Assembly (NCBI GenBank): GCA_028285495.1
Contig: JANQPB010000031.1
Span: 49,812 to 113,811 of the forward strand
Length of the DNA stretch: 64,000 nt
Source of the DNA: Acidimicrobiales bacterium
GTDB lineage: Bacteria; Actinomycetota; Acidimicrobiia; Acidimicrobiales; SZUA-35
Direction of reading: 5' to 3'
The notes below the pieces were generated by a model. It saw only the letters and a list, made by a program, of their open reading frames with translations. It searched no databases and was not told the origin of the DNA. Below are positions 1 to 7,016 of the stretch, one piece after another. The position numbers were made by a program, and so were the translations under genes. Each line of letters opens with the position of its first letter. The stretch's first letter is position 1.

Positions 1-608
1 GTGAGCTCGACGAAGTTGGCCAACAGGCGCAGGCCGCCGGTGGCCGATTTCTCCGGGTGGAACTGGGTTGCCATCACGTTGTCTCGGCCGGCGGCGGCGA
101 CGACCGGGCCGCCGTAGTCGGTGGTCGCGAGCACGTGCTCGTCGGTCAGCCCGTCACCGAGGACCGGCGCCAGGCTGTGCACGAAGTAGACCCAGCCGCC
201 GTCGAGCCCGGCGAGCAGCGGGTGGTCGACGCAGCTGAGCTGGTTCCACTGCATCTGCGGTCGCTTGACCCCGTCGGGCAGCCAGTCGATCCGGCCGGGA
301 AGCAGGCCCAGGCCCGGCTCGCCCGGCGACTCGGCCGACGACTCGAACATCAGCTGCATGCCGACGCAGATCCCGAGGAAGGGCTGACCCCGCTCGGCCA
401 CCTTCCTGGCCTGGTCGGCCAGGCCGGTCTCGACCAGGGCCCGCATGCAGGCGCCGAAGTTGCCGACGCCGGGCAGGACGACCCCGTCGGCCCGCTCGAT
501 CAGGCCGGGATCGTCGGTGAGGTCGGCATCGGCGCCGACGTGCTGGAGGGCCTTCTGGGCCGATCGCAGGTTCCCGATCCCGTAGTCGAGCACTGCGATC
601 GTGGTCAC
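1..608 (-). CDS. hisH: Imidazole glycerol phosphate synthase, glutaminase subunit HisH (3' end cut by window edge)
   Basis: Glutamine amidotransferase subunit of the HisHF synthase, which supplies ammonia for the imidazole-ring-forming step of histidine synthesis. The translation starts TTIAVLDYGIGNL. It contains the nucleophile region GICVGMQLMF and, near the end, TQFHPEKS with the His and Glu of the class I amidotransferase triad. About 202 codons are visible with no stop, so only the last few residues can be missing. The GTG start at 608 overlaps the hisB stop by four bases (GTGA). It is the last visible gene of the his operon; hisA and hisF would be expected further left but lie outside the window. 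Confidence 0.95.
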   Translation of the reverse strand, partial: MTTIAVLDYGIGNLRSAQKALQHVGADADLTDDPGLIERADGVVLPGVGNFGACMRALVETGLADQARKVAERGQPFLGICVGMQLMFESSAESPGEPGLGLLPGRIDWLPDGVKRPQMQWNQLSCVDHPLLAGLDGGWVYFVHSLAPVLGDGLTDEHVLATTDYGGPVVAAAGRDNVMATQFHPEKSATGGLRLLANFVEL

Positions 609-1195
609 AGCGATTCCTTCGTCGACGGGATGCGGTCGTCCTCGACGCGAACGGCGTCGCGCAGGCAACGGGCCACGCCCTTGAAGGCGGCCTCGATGAT
701 GTGGTGGACGTTGCGGCCCCGGACCAGCGTCACGTGCAGGGTGATGCCCGCGTTGGTGGCGAAGCTGCCGAGCGCGTGCTCGGCCATCGACGGGTCGAAC
801 GGTGGGTTGCCGAGCGGGATGGCCTCGGGCATCTCGACGTCCCAGACGAAGAAGGGCCGGCCGGACAGGTCGAGGGCCACCTCGACCAGGGCCTCGTCGA
901 GCGGGTAGCGCCCACTGGCGAAGCGCCGCACCCCGACCTTGTCGCCGGCGGCCTCGGCGAACACCTCGCCGAGCACGATCGCCGTGTCCTCGACCGTGTG
1001 GTGGGCGTCGACGTGCAGGTCACCCTTGGCCGCCACCGCCAGGTCGAACCCGCCGTGTCGGCCGAGCTGATCGAGCATGTGGTCGTAGAACGGGATGCCG
1101 GTCGACACGTCGGTCCGGCCGCTGCCGTCGAGGTCGAGGCTGACGTCGACCGAGGTCTCGGCCGTGGTACGGGATCGGCTGCTGTTGCGGGTCAC
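605..1195 (-). CDS. hisB: Imidazoleglycerol-phosphate dehydratase HisB
   Basis: Dehydrates imidazoleglycerol phosphate to imidazole-acetol phosphate in histidine synthesis. The 196-aa product has the typical single-domain length of actinobacterial HisB, without a fused phosphatase. Metal-binding histidine signatures are visible: YDHMLDQLGRHGGFDL, DAHHTVEDTAI and, near the end, GRNVHHIIEAAFKG. The GTG start at 1195 is 49 nt downstream of the hisC stop, the only real gap inside this operon. The gene ends in a 4-nt overlap with hisH. Confidence 0.97.
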   Translation of the reverse strand: MTRNSSRSRTTAETSVDVSLDLDGSGRTDVSTGIPFYDHMLDQLGRHGGFDLAVAAKGDLHVDAHHTVEDTAIVLGEVFAEAAGDKVGVRRFASGRYPLDEALVEVALDLSGRPFFVWDVEMPEAIPLGNPPFDPSMAEHALGSFATNAGITLHVTLVRGRNVHHIIEAAFKGVARCLRDAVRVEDDRIPSTKESL

Positions 1196-1244
1196 GGCTC
1201 CTCCACGGGGTCAAGGGGTTCGTCGGGCCGCCGGCTCGGGCCCG

Positions 1245-2336
1245 TCATCGAAGCGGGGCCGCCGCTCCCAGTATGTCGGCCAGCGCCGACAGGAACCGAC
1301 CGTTCTCCTCGGCGGTGCCGACGGTCACCCGAAGGCACCCGTCGAGGTGCTCCCAGCTGGCGGTGTTGCGGACGAGGACCGAGCGGTCGACGAGCTGCTG
1401 CCACACCGTTGCCCCATCGGTCGGTGGCCGGAAGAGCACGAAGTTGGCCCCGGACGGCCAGACCTCGGCCCCGAGCTCGCCCAGTGCGGCCTCGATGCGA
1501 CCCCGTTCCTCCACGATCGACGCCACCCGGGCGTTCATCTCGTCGACGAAGCCGAGGGCGGCCAGGCCGGCGGCCTGCTTGAGGGCGTCGAGGTGGTAGG
1601 GCAAGACGACCAGCTCGAGCTTCTCGACCAGCCAGGCCGGGCCGAGCAGGTAGCCGAGCCGGGCTGCGGCCATGGCCCAGGTCTTCGAGTAGGTCTTGGT
1701 CACCACCAGCGGACGGTCGTCGTCGAGCAGCTCGACCGCCGATCGGGGAGCGAACTCGCCGTAGGCCTCGTCGACCACGAGCAGCCCGCCGACCTCGGTC
1801 ACGGCGTCGAGCACCGCCTCGATCGTCTCGTCCGGCTCGACCATGCCGGTCGGGTTGTTCGGCGAGCACAGGAAGGTGATCGCCGGCTCGACCCGTCGGA
1901 CGGCCTCGGCCGCCGCCACCGGGTCGATGGTGAAGCCGGGGTCGCGATCGACGGCAACCGGCTCGGATCCCGTGATCCGGCCCAGATGGGCGTGCAGGGC
2001 GTAGGTCGGCTCGAAGGTGAGGGTCCGGCGACCGGGCCCGGCGAAGGTCAACAGCACGGTCTGGAGGACCTCGTTGGAGCCGTTGGCGCAGAAGACCCGC
2101 TCGGGGCCGAGGCCGCCGTACAGGCGGCCGATCGCCCGCCGGAGCTCGGTGGCCCCGCGGTCGGGGTAGCGATGCCAGTCGAGATCCCTGGCCGCCGCCG
2201 CCACCGCCTCACCGAACGCCGCCGGGGGCGGGCCGGGCGCCTCGTTGGTGTTGAGCCGGACGTCGACCGTGACCTGGGGCGAGTGGTAGCCGACCAGCTC
2301 CCGCAGGTCGTCGCGGACCTGGGGTCGGCGGCTCAC
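1245..2336 (-). CDS. hisC: Histidinol-phosphate aminotransferase HisC
   Basis: PLP-dependent aminotransferase (fold type I) converting imidazole-acetol phosphate and glutamate to histidinol phosphate. The 363-aa product has the N-terminal LNTNEAP segment, the substrate and cofactor regions FCANGSNEVLQ and SPNNPTG, VVDEAYGEF, and the lysine-bearing motif TKTYSKTWAMAAARLGY, in which the lysine of SKT is the expected Schiff-base residue. The GTG start at 2336 overlaps the hisD stop (GTGA), which indicates translational coupling. The open frame extends further upstream, but that extension lies on top of hisD and is a shadow. Confidence 0.96.
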   Translation of the reverse strand: MSRRPQVRDDLRELVGYHSPQVTVDVRLNTNEAPGPPPAAFGEAVAAAARDLDWHRYPDRGATELRRAIGRLYGGLGPERVFCANGSNEVLQTVLLTFAGPGRRTLTFEPTYALHAHLGRITGSEPVAVDRDPGFTIDPVAAAEAVRRVEPAITFLCSPNNPTGMVEPDETIEAVLDAVTEVGGLLVVDEAYGEFAPRSAVELLDDDRPLVVTKTYSKTWAMAAARLGYLLGPAWLVEKLELVVLPYHLDALKQAAGLAALGFVDEMNARVASIVEERGRIEAALGELGAEVWPSGANFVLFRPPTDGATVWQQLVDRSVLVRNTASWEHLDGCLRVTVGTAEENGRFLSALADILGAAAPLR

Positions 2337-3658
2337 GGCTCGGACCGGCCGGCGGTCCCGCCGGCGAGCTCGTCGAGCCGTAGCTCGATCGACCTGGCGT
2401 GGGCCGCGAGCCCCTCCTGGTTGGCCAGGGCGACCACGTGGGGCCCGAGTCGGGCCAGCCCGTCTGGCTCGACGGTCACGACGTGGTGGTCCTTCACGAA
2501 GTCGGCCACGGTGAGGGCGCTGGCGAAGCGGGCCGAGCCGAAGGTGGGGAGCACGTGGCTCGGGCCGGCCACGTAGTCGCCGACCGAAGCCGGCGACCAG
2601 TTCCCACAGAAGATCGCCCCGGCGTTCTCGACCCGCTGGGCCAGCTCGGCCGCATCCCTGCACTGCAGCTCGAGGTGCTCGGGGGCGATGGCGTCGACGA
2701 CGGCCAGCGCCTGGTCCGGCCCGCTGACCAGGGCGGCGTAGCCCCCGTCCGACAGGGTCGCCCTGACCTCGCCGGCCCGGGGCGACTCGGCCAGCAGCTC
2801 GTCGCCGGCCCGGCAAACGGCGTCGGCGACCGCCTCGTCCCACGTGACCAGCCAGGCCAGGCCGTCCGGCCCGTGCTCGGCCTGGAGGATCACATCGATG
2901 GCGGCGTAGCGGGCTGGGGTGGTGTCGTCGGCCACGACCACGACCTCGGACGGTCCGGCGAAGGCGGCGGCGATGCCGACATCGCCGGCGACCTCCTGCT
3001 TGGCCAGGGCCACGTACACGTTGCCCGGCCCGGCGATCACGTCGACCGCCGGCACGCTCTCGGTCCCGTAGGCCATCGCCGCGATGGCCTGGGCTCCGCC
3101 GACGGCGAAGACCCGGTCGACCCCGGCCAGCCGGGCGGCGGCCAGCACCGATGGCACGATCCCGCCGTGGTCGGCGCTCGGCGGCACGCACAGCACGATC
3201 TCGCCGACCCCGGCCACCCGGGCCGGGACGGCGGTCATCAGCACCGTCGACGGGTACTCGGCCCGACCGCCCGGGACGTACAGTCCGGCCCGGCGGACCG
3301 GCCGCTGGGAGGCGACGATCGTCAGGCCATCCCGCTCGATCCGCTCGGGCGGGCGGACCTGGTGGCGGTGGAACGTCTCGATGCCCTCGGCCGCCGCCTC
3401 CATGGCCTCCCGCAGTTCGGGGGCGAGGGACGCGACGGCGGCGTCGAGCACGCCGGGTGGCACCTCGAGCGCATCGAGCTCGACCTCGTCGAATCGGGCC
3501 GTGAGCTGTCGCAGCGCCTTGTCGCCCCGCTCGCGGACCTCGGCGATGATCTCCCGCACCGTGGCCCGGGGCTCGTCGCCGGCGATGTCGGGCCGAGGCA
3601 AGACCGCAGCCAGGTCGGTCGTCCGGTCGAGGTCCCGCAGGTCGAGACGGTTGAGCAA
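2333..3658 (-). CDS. hisD: Histidinol dehydrogenase HisD
   Basis: Zinc- and NAD-dependent enzyme performing the last two oxidations, histidinol to histidine. The 441-aa length is normal for the family. Family motifs are visible: GLYVPGG, TAVPARVAGV, GGAQAIAAMAYG, AGPGNVYVALAKQ and GPSEVVVVADD. A TTG start at 3658 is chosen because LLNRLDLRD matches a usual HisD beginning and a purine-rich GAGAGAGAGGA stretch precedes it; no ATG or GTG fits. It is the first gene of the his operon. A minus-strand TACCGT at 3733-3728 is a plausible -10, giving a leader of about 65 nt. Confidence 0.95.
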   Translation of the reverse strand: MLNRLDLRDLDRTTDLAAVLPRPDIAGDEPRATVREIIAEVRERGDKALRQLTARFDEVELDALEVPPGVLDAAVASLAPELREAMEAAAEGIETFHRHQVRPPERIERDGLTIVASQRPVRRAGLYVPGGRAEYPSTVLMTAVPARVAGVGEIVLCVPPSADHGGIVPSVLAAARLAGVDRVFAVGGAQAIAAMAYGTESVPAVDVIAGPGNVYVALAKQEVAGDVGIAAAFAGPSEVVVVADDTTPARYAAIDVILQAEHGPDGLAWLVTWDEAVADAVCRAGDELLAESPRAGEVRATLSDGGYAALVSGPDQALAVVDAIAPEHLELQCRDAAELAQRVENAGAIFCGNWSPASVGDYVAGPSHVLPTFGSARFASALTVADFVKDHHVVTVEPDGLARLGPHVVALANQEGLAAHARSIELRLDELAGGTAGRSEP

Positions 3659-3690
3659 CGGAGGGTCCTCTCTCTCGCCGACCCGCCACC

Positions 3691-3706
3691 CGGGCCGAGC
3701 GGCCCG
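3691..3706 (-). other. Hairpin in the hisD leader
   Basis: Perfect inverted repeat CGGGCC-4 nt-GGCCCG between the proposed hisD -10 and the start codon. There is no U-tract and no run of His codons, so an attenuator cannot be claimed. It may only reflect high GC. Confidence 0.25.
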
Positions 3707-3727
3707 AGCCGGGCCCTGGGACCTCCG

Positions 3728-3737
3728 ACGGTAGCGT
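3728..3737. promoter_or_regulatory. Overlapping divergent -10 elements for hisD and the small plus-strand gene
   Basis: The bases ACGGTAGCGT read TACCGT on the minus strand (3733-3728) and TAGCGT on the plus strand (3732-3737). Each is a TANNNT hexamer pointing at hisD and at the 64-aa gene respectively. No convincing -35 was seen on either strand, so the call rests on position and the hexamers only. Confidence 0.35.
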
Positions 3738-3805
3738 GGGCGGTCCGGCCCACCGACGCCGTTTCGGCCGGCCGGTGCCCGAAGCGCCCCGACCCGGATG
3801 TGACG

Positions 3806-4000
3806 ATGCCCCTCGACGCCACCGCCCTCAGCTCCCTCTCGGCCACCCTGGAGGATGTCACGACCCGGCTCGGGCAACTCGCCGACCAGACCGACGAGGA
3901 CGACGACGAGCGGGGCGAGTTGCTCGAGGTCGAGCGTCAGCTGCTGACGGCCAATCGGCGCCTCGAGAAGCTCCTTCGGAGAACATCGCGCCGGAGTTGA
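3806..4000 (+). CDS. Small coiled-coil protein of unknown function (64 aa)
   Basis: I do not recognise this gene. The predicted product starts MPLDATALSSLSATLED, has an acidic middle (TDEDDDERGELLEVE), and ends basic (NRRLEKLLRRTSRRS). The heptad-like leucine pattern and charge segregation suggest one amphipathic helix or a short coiled coil. Start ATG 3806 is preferred because the longer open frame upstream is antisense to hisD. It is divergent from the his operon and followed by a non-coding region. It could be a small structural or regulatory protein; it could also be non-coding sequence, since codon-position GC bias in so short a stretch is weak evidence. Confidence 0.55.
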   Translation: MPLDATALSSLSATLEDVTTRLGQLADQTDEDDDERGELLEVERQLLTANRRLEKLLRRTSRRS

Positions 4001-4146
4001 CCAGCCACGGGTCGCATCACGCCTGCCGCTCGGTGGGCATATTCACACGAACCACACGATGCCAGCGCCATCGATTTGACTGCTTCGACAATCGAAGCCG
4101 ATCCACGTCGGCGGTCCAGCGTGCAGCCACATACCGGTTGAGCTGG

Positions 4147-4183
4147 TAAAACAACGTCGGCGCCCCGAGAACGGGGCGCCGAC
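4147..4183 (-). terminator. Rho-independent terminator, minus strand
   Basis: A perfect 12-bp stem (4156-4167 with 4172-4183, GTCGGCGCCCCG/CGGGGCGCCGAC) with a 4-nt loop is followed on the minus strand by GTTGTTTT. The plus-strand side has no T-run, so it acts on minus-strand transcripts. Such a textbook terminator is uncommon in this GC-rich sequence and implies a real transcript entering from the right. Confidence 0.8.
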
Positions 4184-4340
4184 GGCGCAAGCAGGGGCGG
4201 CGGATCCCCGTACTTGCTGCTACCAGGTGGCGGGAACCTGGTTGACTGAAAGACTAATTCAGTCGAACCATTGCGTGGGTGATTTCTGCGAAAAACCCGA
4301 TCGGCTGAATCCTGTATTGGGAACAATACTCGCCGATGGG
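4147..4340 (-). ncRNA. Candidate structured non-coding RNA, family not recognised
   Basis: Read on the minus strand, about 190 nt fold into consecutive helices and end in an intrinsic terminator. Visible helices (window coordinates) are: 4300-4305 with 4332-4337 (ATCGGC/GCCGAT) enclosing an internal loop and 4314-4319 with 4324-4329 (GTATTG/CAATAC, 4-nt loop); 4277-4280 with 4295-4298 plus 4283-4286 with 4290-4293; 4244-4250 with 4258-4264 (GACTGAA/TTCAGTC), extendable by GGTT/AACC; 4222-4228 with 4236-4242 (ACCAGGT/ACCTGGT); 4187-4193 with 4211-4217 plus GGGG/CCCC; and the terminator 4156-4183. The GGTT extension and the 4222-4242 helix share bases 4240-4242, so they are mutually exclusive. 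No match to tmRNA, RNase P RNA, SRP RNA, T-box or c-di-AMP riboswitch motifs was found. The 5' end is a guess because no clear -10 is visible. Confidence 0.5.
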
Positions 4341-4420
4341 GATCCGCACCCTGACCTTCGCCGTCGCCATCGCCCGTGGCCCCCGAACCACCGTCACACG
4401 GGCTGCGGGCGAGCAGCCAC

Positions 4421-4426
4421 TACGGT
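4421..4426 (+). promoter_or_regulatory. -10 element of mshD, leaderless arrangement
   Basis: TACGGT lies 7 nt before the GTG start of mshD, so transcription would begin at or next to the start codon. Confidence 0.5.
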
Positions 4427-4433
4427 GGGAGCG

Positions 4434-5477
4434 GTGAGCAGCGCAGGGTCCGAATCGGTGGTCCTCCACGTCGCCTGGCGAGGCGGCGACGGGTCCGGTG
4501 GCGGCCCCTCGCCGTCCGAGCTGGCCGACTGGGCCCGCCAGCTGCTCCAGGGAGCCCTGGCCGCCCCCCTGCGAGACGACCGCTTCGACGGCGACTGGCC
4601 ACCGGACGACCTCGTCGCCGCCGTCGCCCTGGCCGACGGACGACCCGTCGGGTACCTCGGGGGCTCCATCGATCGCGGCCGGTTCCAGCTCAGCGGCCTC
4701 ATCGACGAGGGCACGCCGGTCCAGGTGGACGTCGAGGTCGGCATCGAGGTCGAGCCCGCCGTCGGCGGATGGCCGGAAGCGGCGGCCGACGAGCCGGGCG
4801 ACGGACGGTCCAGCGAAGCGGACGAGCTGGCCGACCGGCTGTTGACCGCACTCCTGCCGCGGATCGAGGCCTCGGGCGCCGACACGGTCGAGCTGTGGGG
4901 CAACCCGGCCAGGCCCTGGCATCGACGGCTGGCCGAGCGGAACGGCCTCGTCGAGGCCCGGGCCCTGCACCAGCTCCGGTGCCGGCTGCCGGTCGATGTC
5001 GGCGTCGAACCGGTCGAGAGCCGTCCGTTCCGTCCAGGACACGACGAGGACGCGCTGATCCGGGTCAACAACCGGGCCTTCGCCGCCCACCCGGACCAGG
5101 GCGGCATGACCAGGGAGCGGATCGCAGCGGCGGCGGCGGAGCCGTGGTTCGATCCGGAGGGGATCCGGCTGCTCGACGACCCCGACCGGCCCGGTGCCCT
5201 CGCCGGCTTCTGCTGGACGAAGATCCATCAACCGACGGCGGCCGGCGAGCCAGCCCTCGGCGAGATCTACGCCATCGGCATCGACCCCGACCATCACGGA
5301 CGGGGCCTCGGGGCACCGATGACCGCCGCCGGCCTGGCATGGCTGGCCGAGCAGGGCCTGACCACCGGCATGCTCTACGTCGAGGCCGACAACGAGCCGG
5401 CCCTGCGGACCTACCACCGGCTCGGCTATCGCCACCATCGGACCGACCGGGCGTGGCGCCGGTCGCTCGGGCCATGA
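4434..5477 (+). CDS. mshD: Mycothiol synthase MshD (double GNAT acetyltransferase)
   Basis: Transfers acetyl from acetyl-CoA to Cys-GlcN-Ins, the last step of mycothiol synthesis in the cytoplasm. The 347-aa length suits the two-GNAT-domain architecture. The C-terminal domain has the acetyl-CoA loop IGIDPDHHGRGLGAPMT and the family-typical LYVEADNEPALRTYHRLGY. The N-terminal GNAT half is poorly conserved, as is usual. GTG at 4434 is chosen for its TACGGT -10; the frame continues upstream into non-coding sequence. It overlaps rlmN by four bases. A general GNAT enzyme cannot be fully excluded, but the C-terminal signature fits MshD well. Confidence 0.85.
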   Translation: MSSAGSESVVLHVAWRGGDGSGGGPSPSELADWARQLLQGALAAPLRDDRFDGDWPPDDLVAAVALADGRPVGYLGGSIDRGRFQLSGLIDEGTPVQVDVEVGIEVEPAVGGWPEAAADEPGDGRSSEADELADRLLTALLPRIEASGADTVELWGNPARPWHRRLAERNGLVEARALHQLRCRLPVDVGVEPVESRPFRPGHDEDALIRVNNRAFAAHPDQGGMTRERIAAAAAEPWFDPEGIRLLDDPDRPGALAGFCWTKIHQPTAAGEPALGEIYAIGIDPDHHGRGLGAPMTAAGLAWLAEQGLTTGMLYVEADNEPALRTYHRLGYRHHRTDRAWRRSLGP

Positions 5478-6562
5478 CCGCCGGCACGACCGGAACCGGC
5501 GCCGGGACCGGGACCGGGACCGAGTCGCCCTGGACGCCGGACAAGGCGTGGTACCGGGAGGTGCTGGCCGACCAGCCCGGCTACCGGCTCGACCAGATCT
5601 GGCACGGCCTCTACCGGTTGGGGGTGCCGCCGTCCGAGCAGACGAACCTGCCGAAGCACCTCCGGGCCGAGCTGGCCGAGCGGGTGGCCCCGGTCCTGTC
5701 GCCGGTCGTCGAGCGGTCGGCCGACGACGGTCGAACCGCCAAGTGGCTGTGGGCGCTCCCCGACGGCGAACGGATCGAGTCGGTGCTGATGCACTACCGC
5801 GACCGCTCGACGGTCTGCGTGTCGAGCCAGGCCGGATGCGCGATGGGCTGTGGGTTCTGCGCGACGGGCCAGGCCGGCTATCGACGCAACCTGTCGGTCG
5901 GTGAGATCCTCGAACAGGTGGTGGCGGCCAGGCGGGCGACGCCGGGTGGCCGGCTCAACGTCGTGTTCATGGGGATGGGTGAGCCGCTGGCCAACTACGA
6001 CCGGCTGATCGAGAGCCTGCACCGGATCATCGCCGACCTGGAGATCGGGGCCCGTCACGTCACCGTGTCAACCGTCGGCCTCGTGCCCCAGATGCTCCGG
6101 CTGGCCGACGAGGGCCTGCAGATCGGTCTCGCCCTCTCGCTGCACGCGGCCCGCGACGACCTGCGGACCGAGCTCGTGCCGATCAATCGCCGCCACCCGA
6201 TCGACGAGCTGGTGGCCGCCTGCCAGCTGTTCCGCGAACGGACCGGGCGCCGGGTCTCCCTGGAATGGGCGATGATCGACGGAACCAACGACGCCGACCG
6301 AGACGCCGACGAGTTGGCGGTGGTGGCGCTGGCGGCCAGGGCCCACGTCAACCTCATCCCCCTGAACCCGACGCCGGGCTGGCCGACCGTCGGTACCCCG
6401 CAGGACCGGATCGGCGCCTTCGTCGATCGCCTCCGGGACCGGGGCGTGAGGGTGACCGTCCGCGACAACCGCGGGACCGACATCGACGCGGCCTGCGGCC
6501 AGCTCGCGGCGGCGACGACGGTCGACCTCGGGCCGAAGCCGGCCCGGCGAGACCCCTCGTGA
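5474..6562 (+). CDS. rlmN: 23S rRNA (adenine-2503-C2) methyltransferase RlmN
   Basis: Radical SAM enzyme methylating A2503 of 23S rRNA and, in studied bacteria, A37 of some tRNAs. The 362-aa protein carries the radical-SAM cysteines in CAMGCGFCATGQAG (CX3CX2C) near residues 122-129. It also has MGMGEPLANYD, STVGLVP, LSLHAARDDLR and a C-terminal CGQLAA containing the second catalytic cysteine. The N-terminus is preceded by a low-complexity TGTGAGTGTGT stretch. ATG 5474 overlaps the mshD stop (ATGA), so the two genes are probably co-transcribed. Confidence 0.96.
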   Translation: MTAGTTGTGAGTGTGTESPWTPDKAWYREVLADQPGYRLDQIWHGLYRLGVPPSEQTNLPKHLRAELAERVAPVLSPVVERSADDGRTAKWLWALPDGERIESVLMHYRDRSTVCVSSQAGCAMGCGFCATGQAGYRRNLSVGEILEQVVAARRATPGGRLNVVFMGMGEPLANYDRLIESLHRIIADLEIGARHVTVSTVGLVPQMLRLADEGLQIGLALSLHAARDDLRTELVPINRRHPIDELVAACQLFRERTGRRVSLEWAMIDGTNDADRDADELAVVALAARAHVNLIPLNPTPGWPTVGTPQDRIGAFVDRLRDRGVRVTVRDNRGTDIDAACGQLAAATTVDLGPKPARRDPS

Positions 6563-6637
6563 CCGGCCGGGCGAGCGACCGGGTGATCGGCCACCAAATC
6601 CGGGCCCTGCATCAAGTTTTGGACCGGTTGCGGCCCA

Positions 6638-6643
6638 TACTGT
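6638..6643 (+). promoter_or_regulatory. -10 element upstream of the small membrane protein
   Basis: TACTGT lies 7 nt before ATG 6651. TTGGAC at 6619-6624 is a possible -35 but is spaced only 13 nt, so it is doubtful. Confidence 0.45.
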
Positions 6644-6650
6644 TGTCGCT

Positions 6651-7016
6651 ATGAATCAGTGGCTGAACCGGTCCCACCCGCCGACGCTGCAGGCGGCCGT
6701 GTTCCTCGGCTACCTCAGCGCGTTCTTCGGGCTGCTGTTCGGCCGAACCTCGTTCCTGCTGCTGCCGGTCTTCATCGGCCTCGGCGTCGGCGCCTTCGTG
6801 ACCGCCAACAACAAGCGGTGGGGCTACGTGCTGCTGGCGGTGTGCGCCTGCATCGTCGCCCTGTTCGACGTCGCCGACCTGGTCGACTCGATCATCCGCA
6901 GCCTCCCGCTCGAGACCATCCTGCTGTTCCTCAACCGGACGGTGTTCCCCGTGGCCCTGGCGGTGGCGGTCCTGCACACGCAGTCCCGTGAGTACCAGCG
7001 CATCTGGTTCGAGTAG
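6651..7016 (+). CDS. Small integral membrane protein, function unknown
   Basis: The 121-aa product has about four hydrophobic helices (around residues 15-32, 34-50, 57-80 and 90-108) with short polar links and a soluble tail ending in REYQRIWFE. I recognise no family. It has its own apparent promoter 88 nt after rlmN. Its last 29 nt overlap the start of the following lipoprotein gene, which suggests coupling. Real coding is supported by strongly hydrophobic, positionally consistent content; the function is open. Confidence 0.75.
   Translation: MNQWLNRSHPPTLQAAVFLGYLSAFFGLLFGRTSFLLLPVFIGLGVGAFVTANNKRWGYVLLAVCACIVALFDVADLVDSIIRSLPLETILLFLNRTVFPVALAVAVLHTQSREYQRIWFE

Larger units (their letters stand above)
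4001..4433. other. 433-bp non-coding region, lower GC than its surroundings
   Basis: No credible gene on either strand. Base composition is visibly more AT-rich than the neighbouring genes. It contains a perfect hairpin at 4082-4098 (GCTTCGA-CAA-TCGAAGC), then the dense hairpin series and terminator annotated separately (4147-4337), and finally the mshD promoter (TACGGT at 4421). Confidence 0.7.

Noticed and set aside
4260..4275. tRNA T-loop (GGTTCGA on the minus strand)
   Set aside because: No acceptor stem, anticodon arm or CCA context; the bases belong to a simple hairpin.
4140..4340. c-di-AMP (ydaO/yuaA) riboswitch
   Set aside because: Pieces such as GGGAACC, GGGTGA and CTGAATCC occur on the plus strand, but in the wrong order and without the conserved CAGCTAACC...GTAGGC end. 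The terminator points the other way, and mshD has its own adjacent promoter.
4254..5438. Minus-strand frame opposite mshD and the hairpin region
   Set aside because: Antisense to a recognisable acetyltransferase and crossing the structured non-coding region; composition is typical of a shadow.
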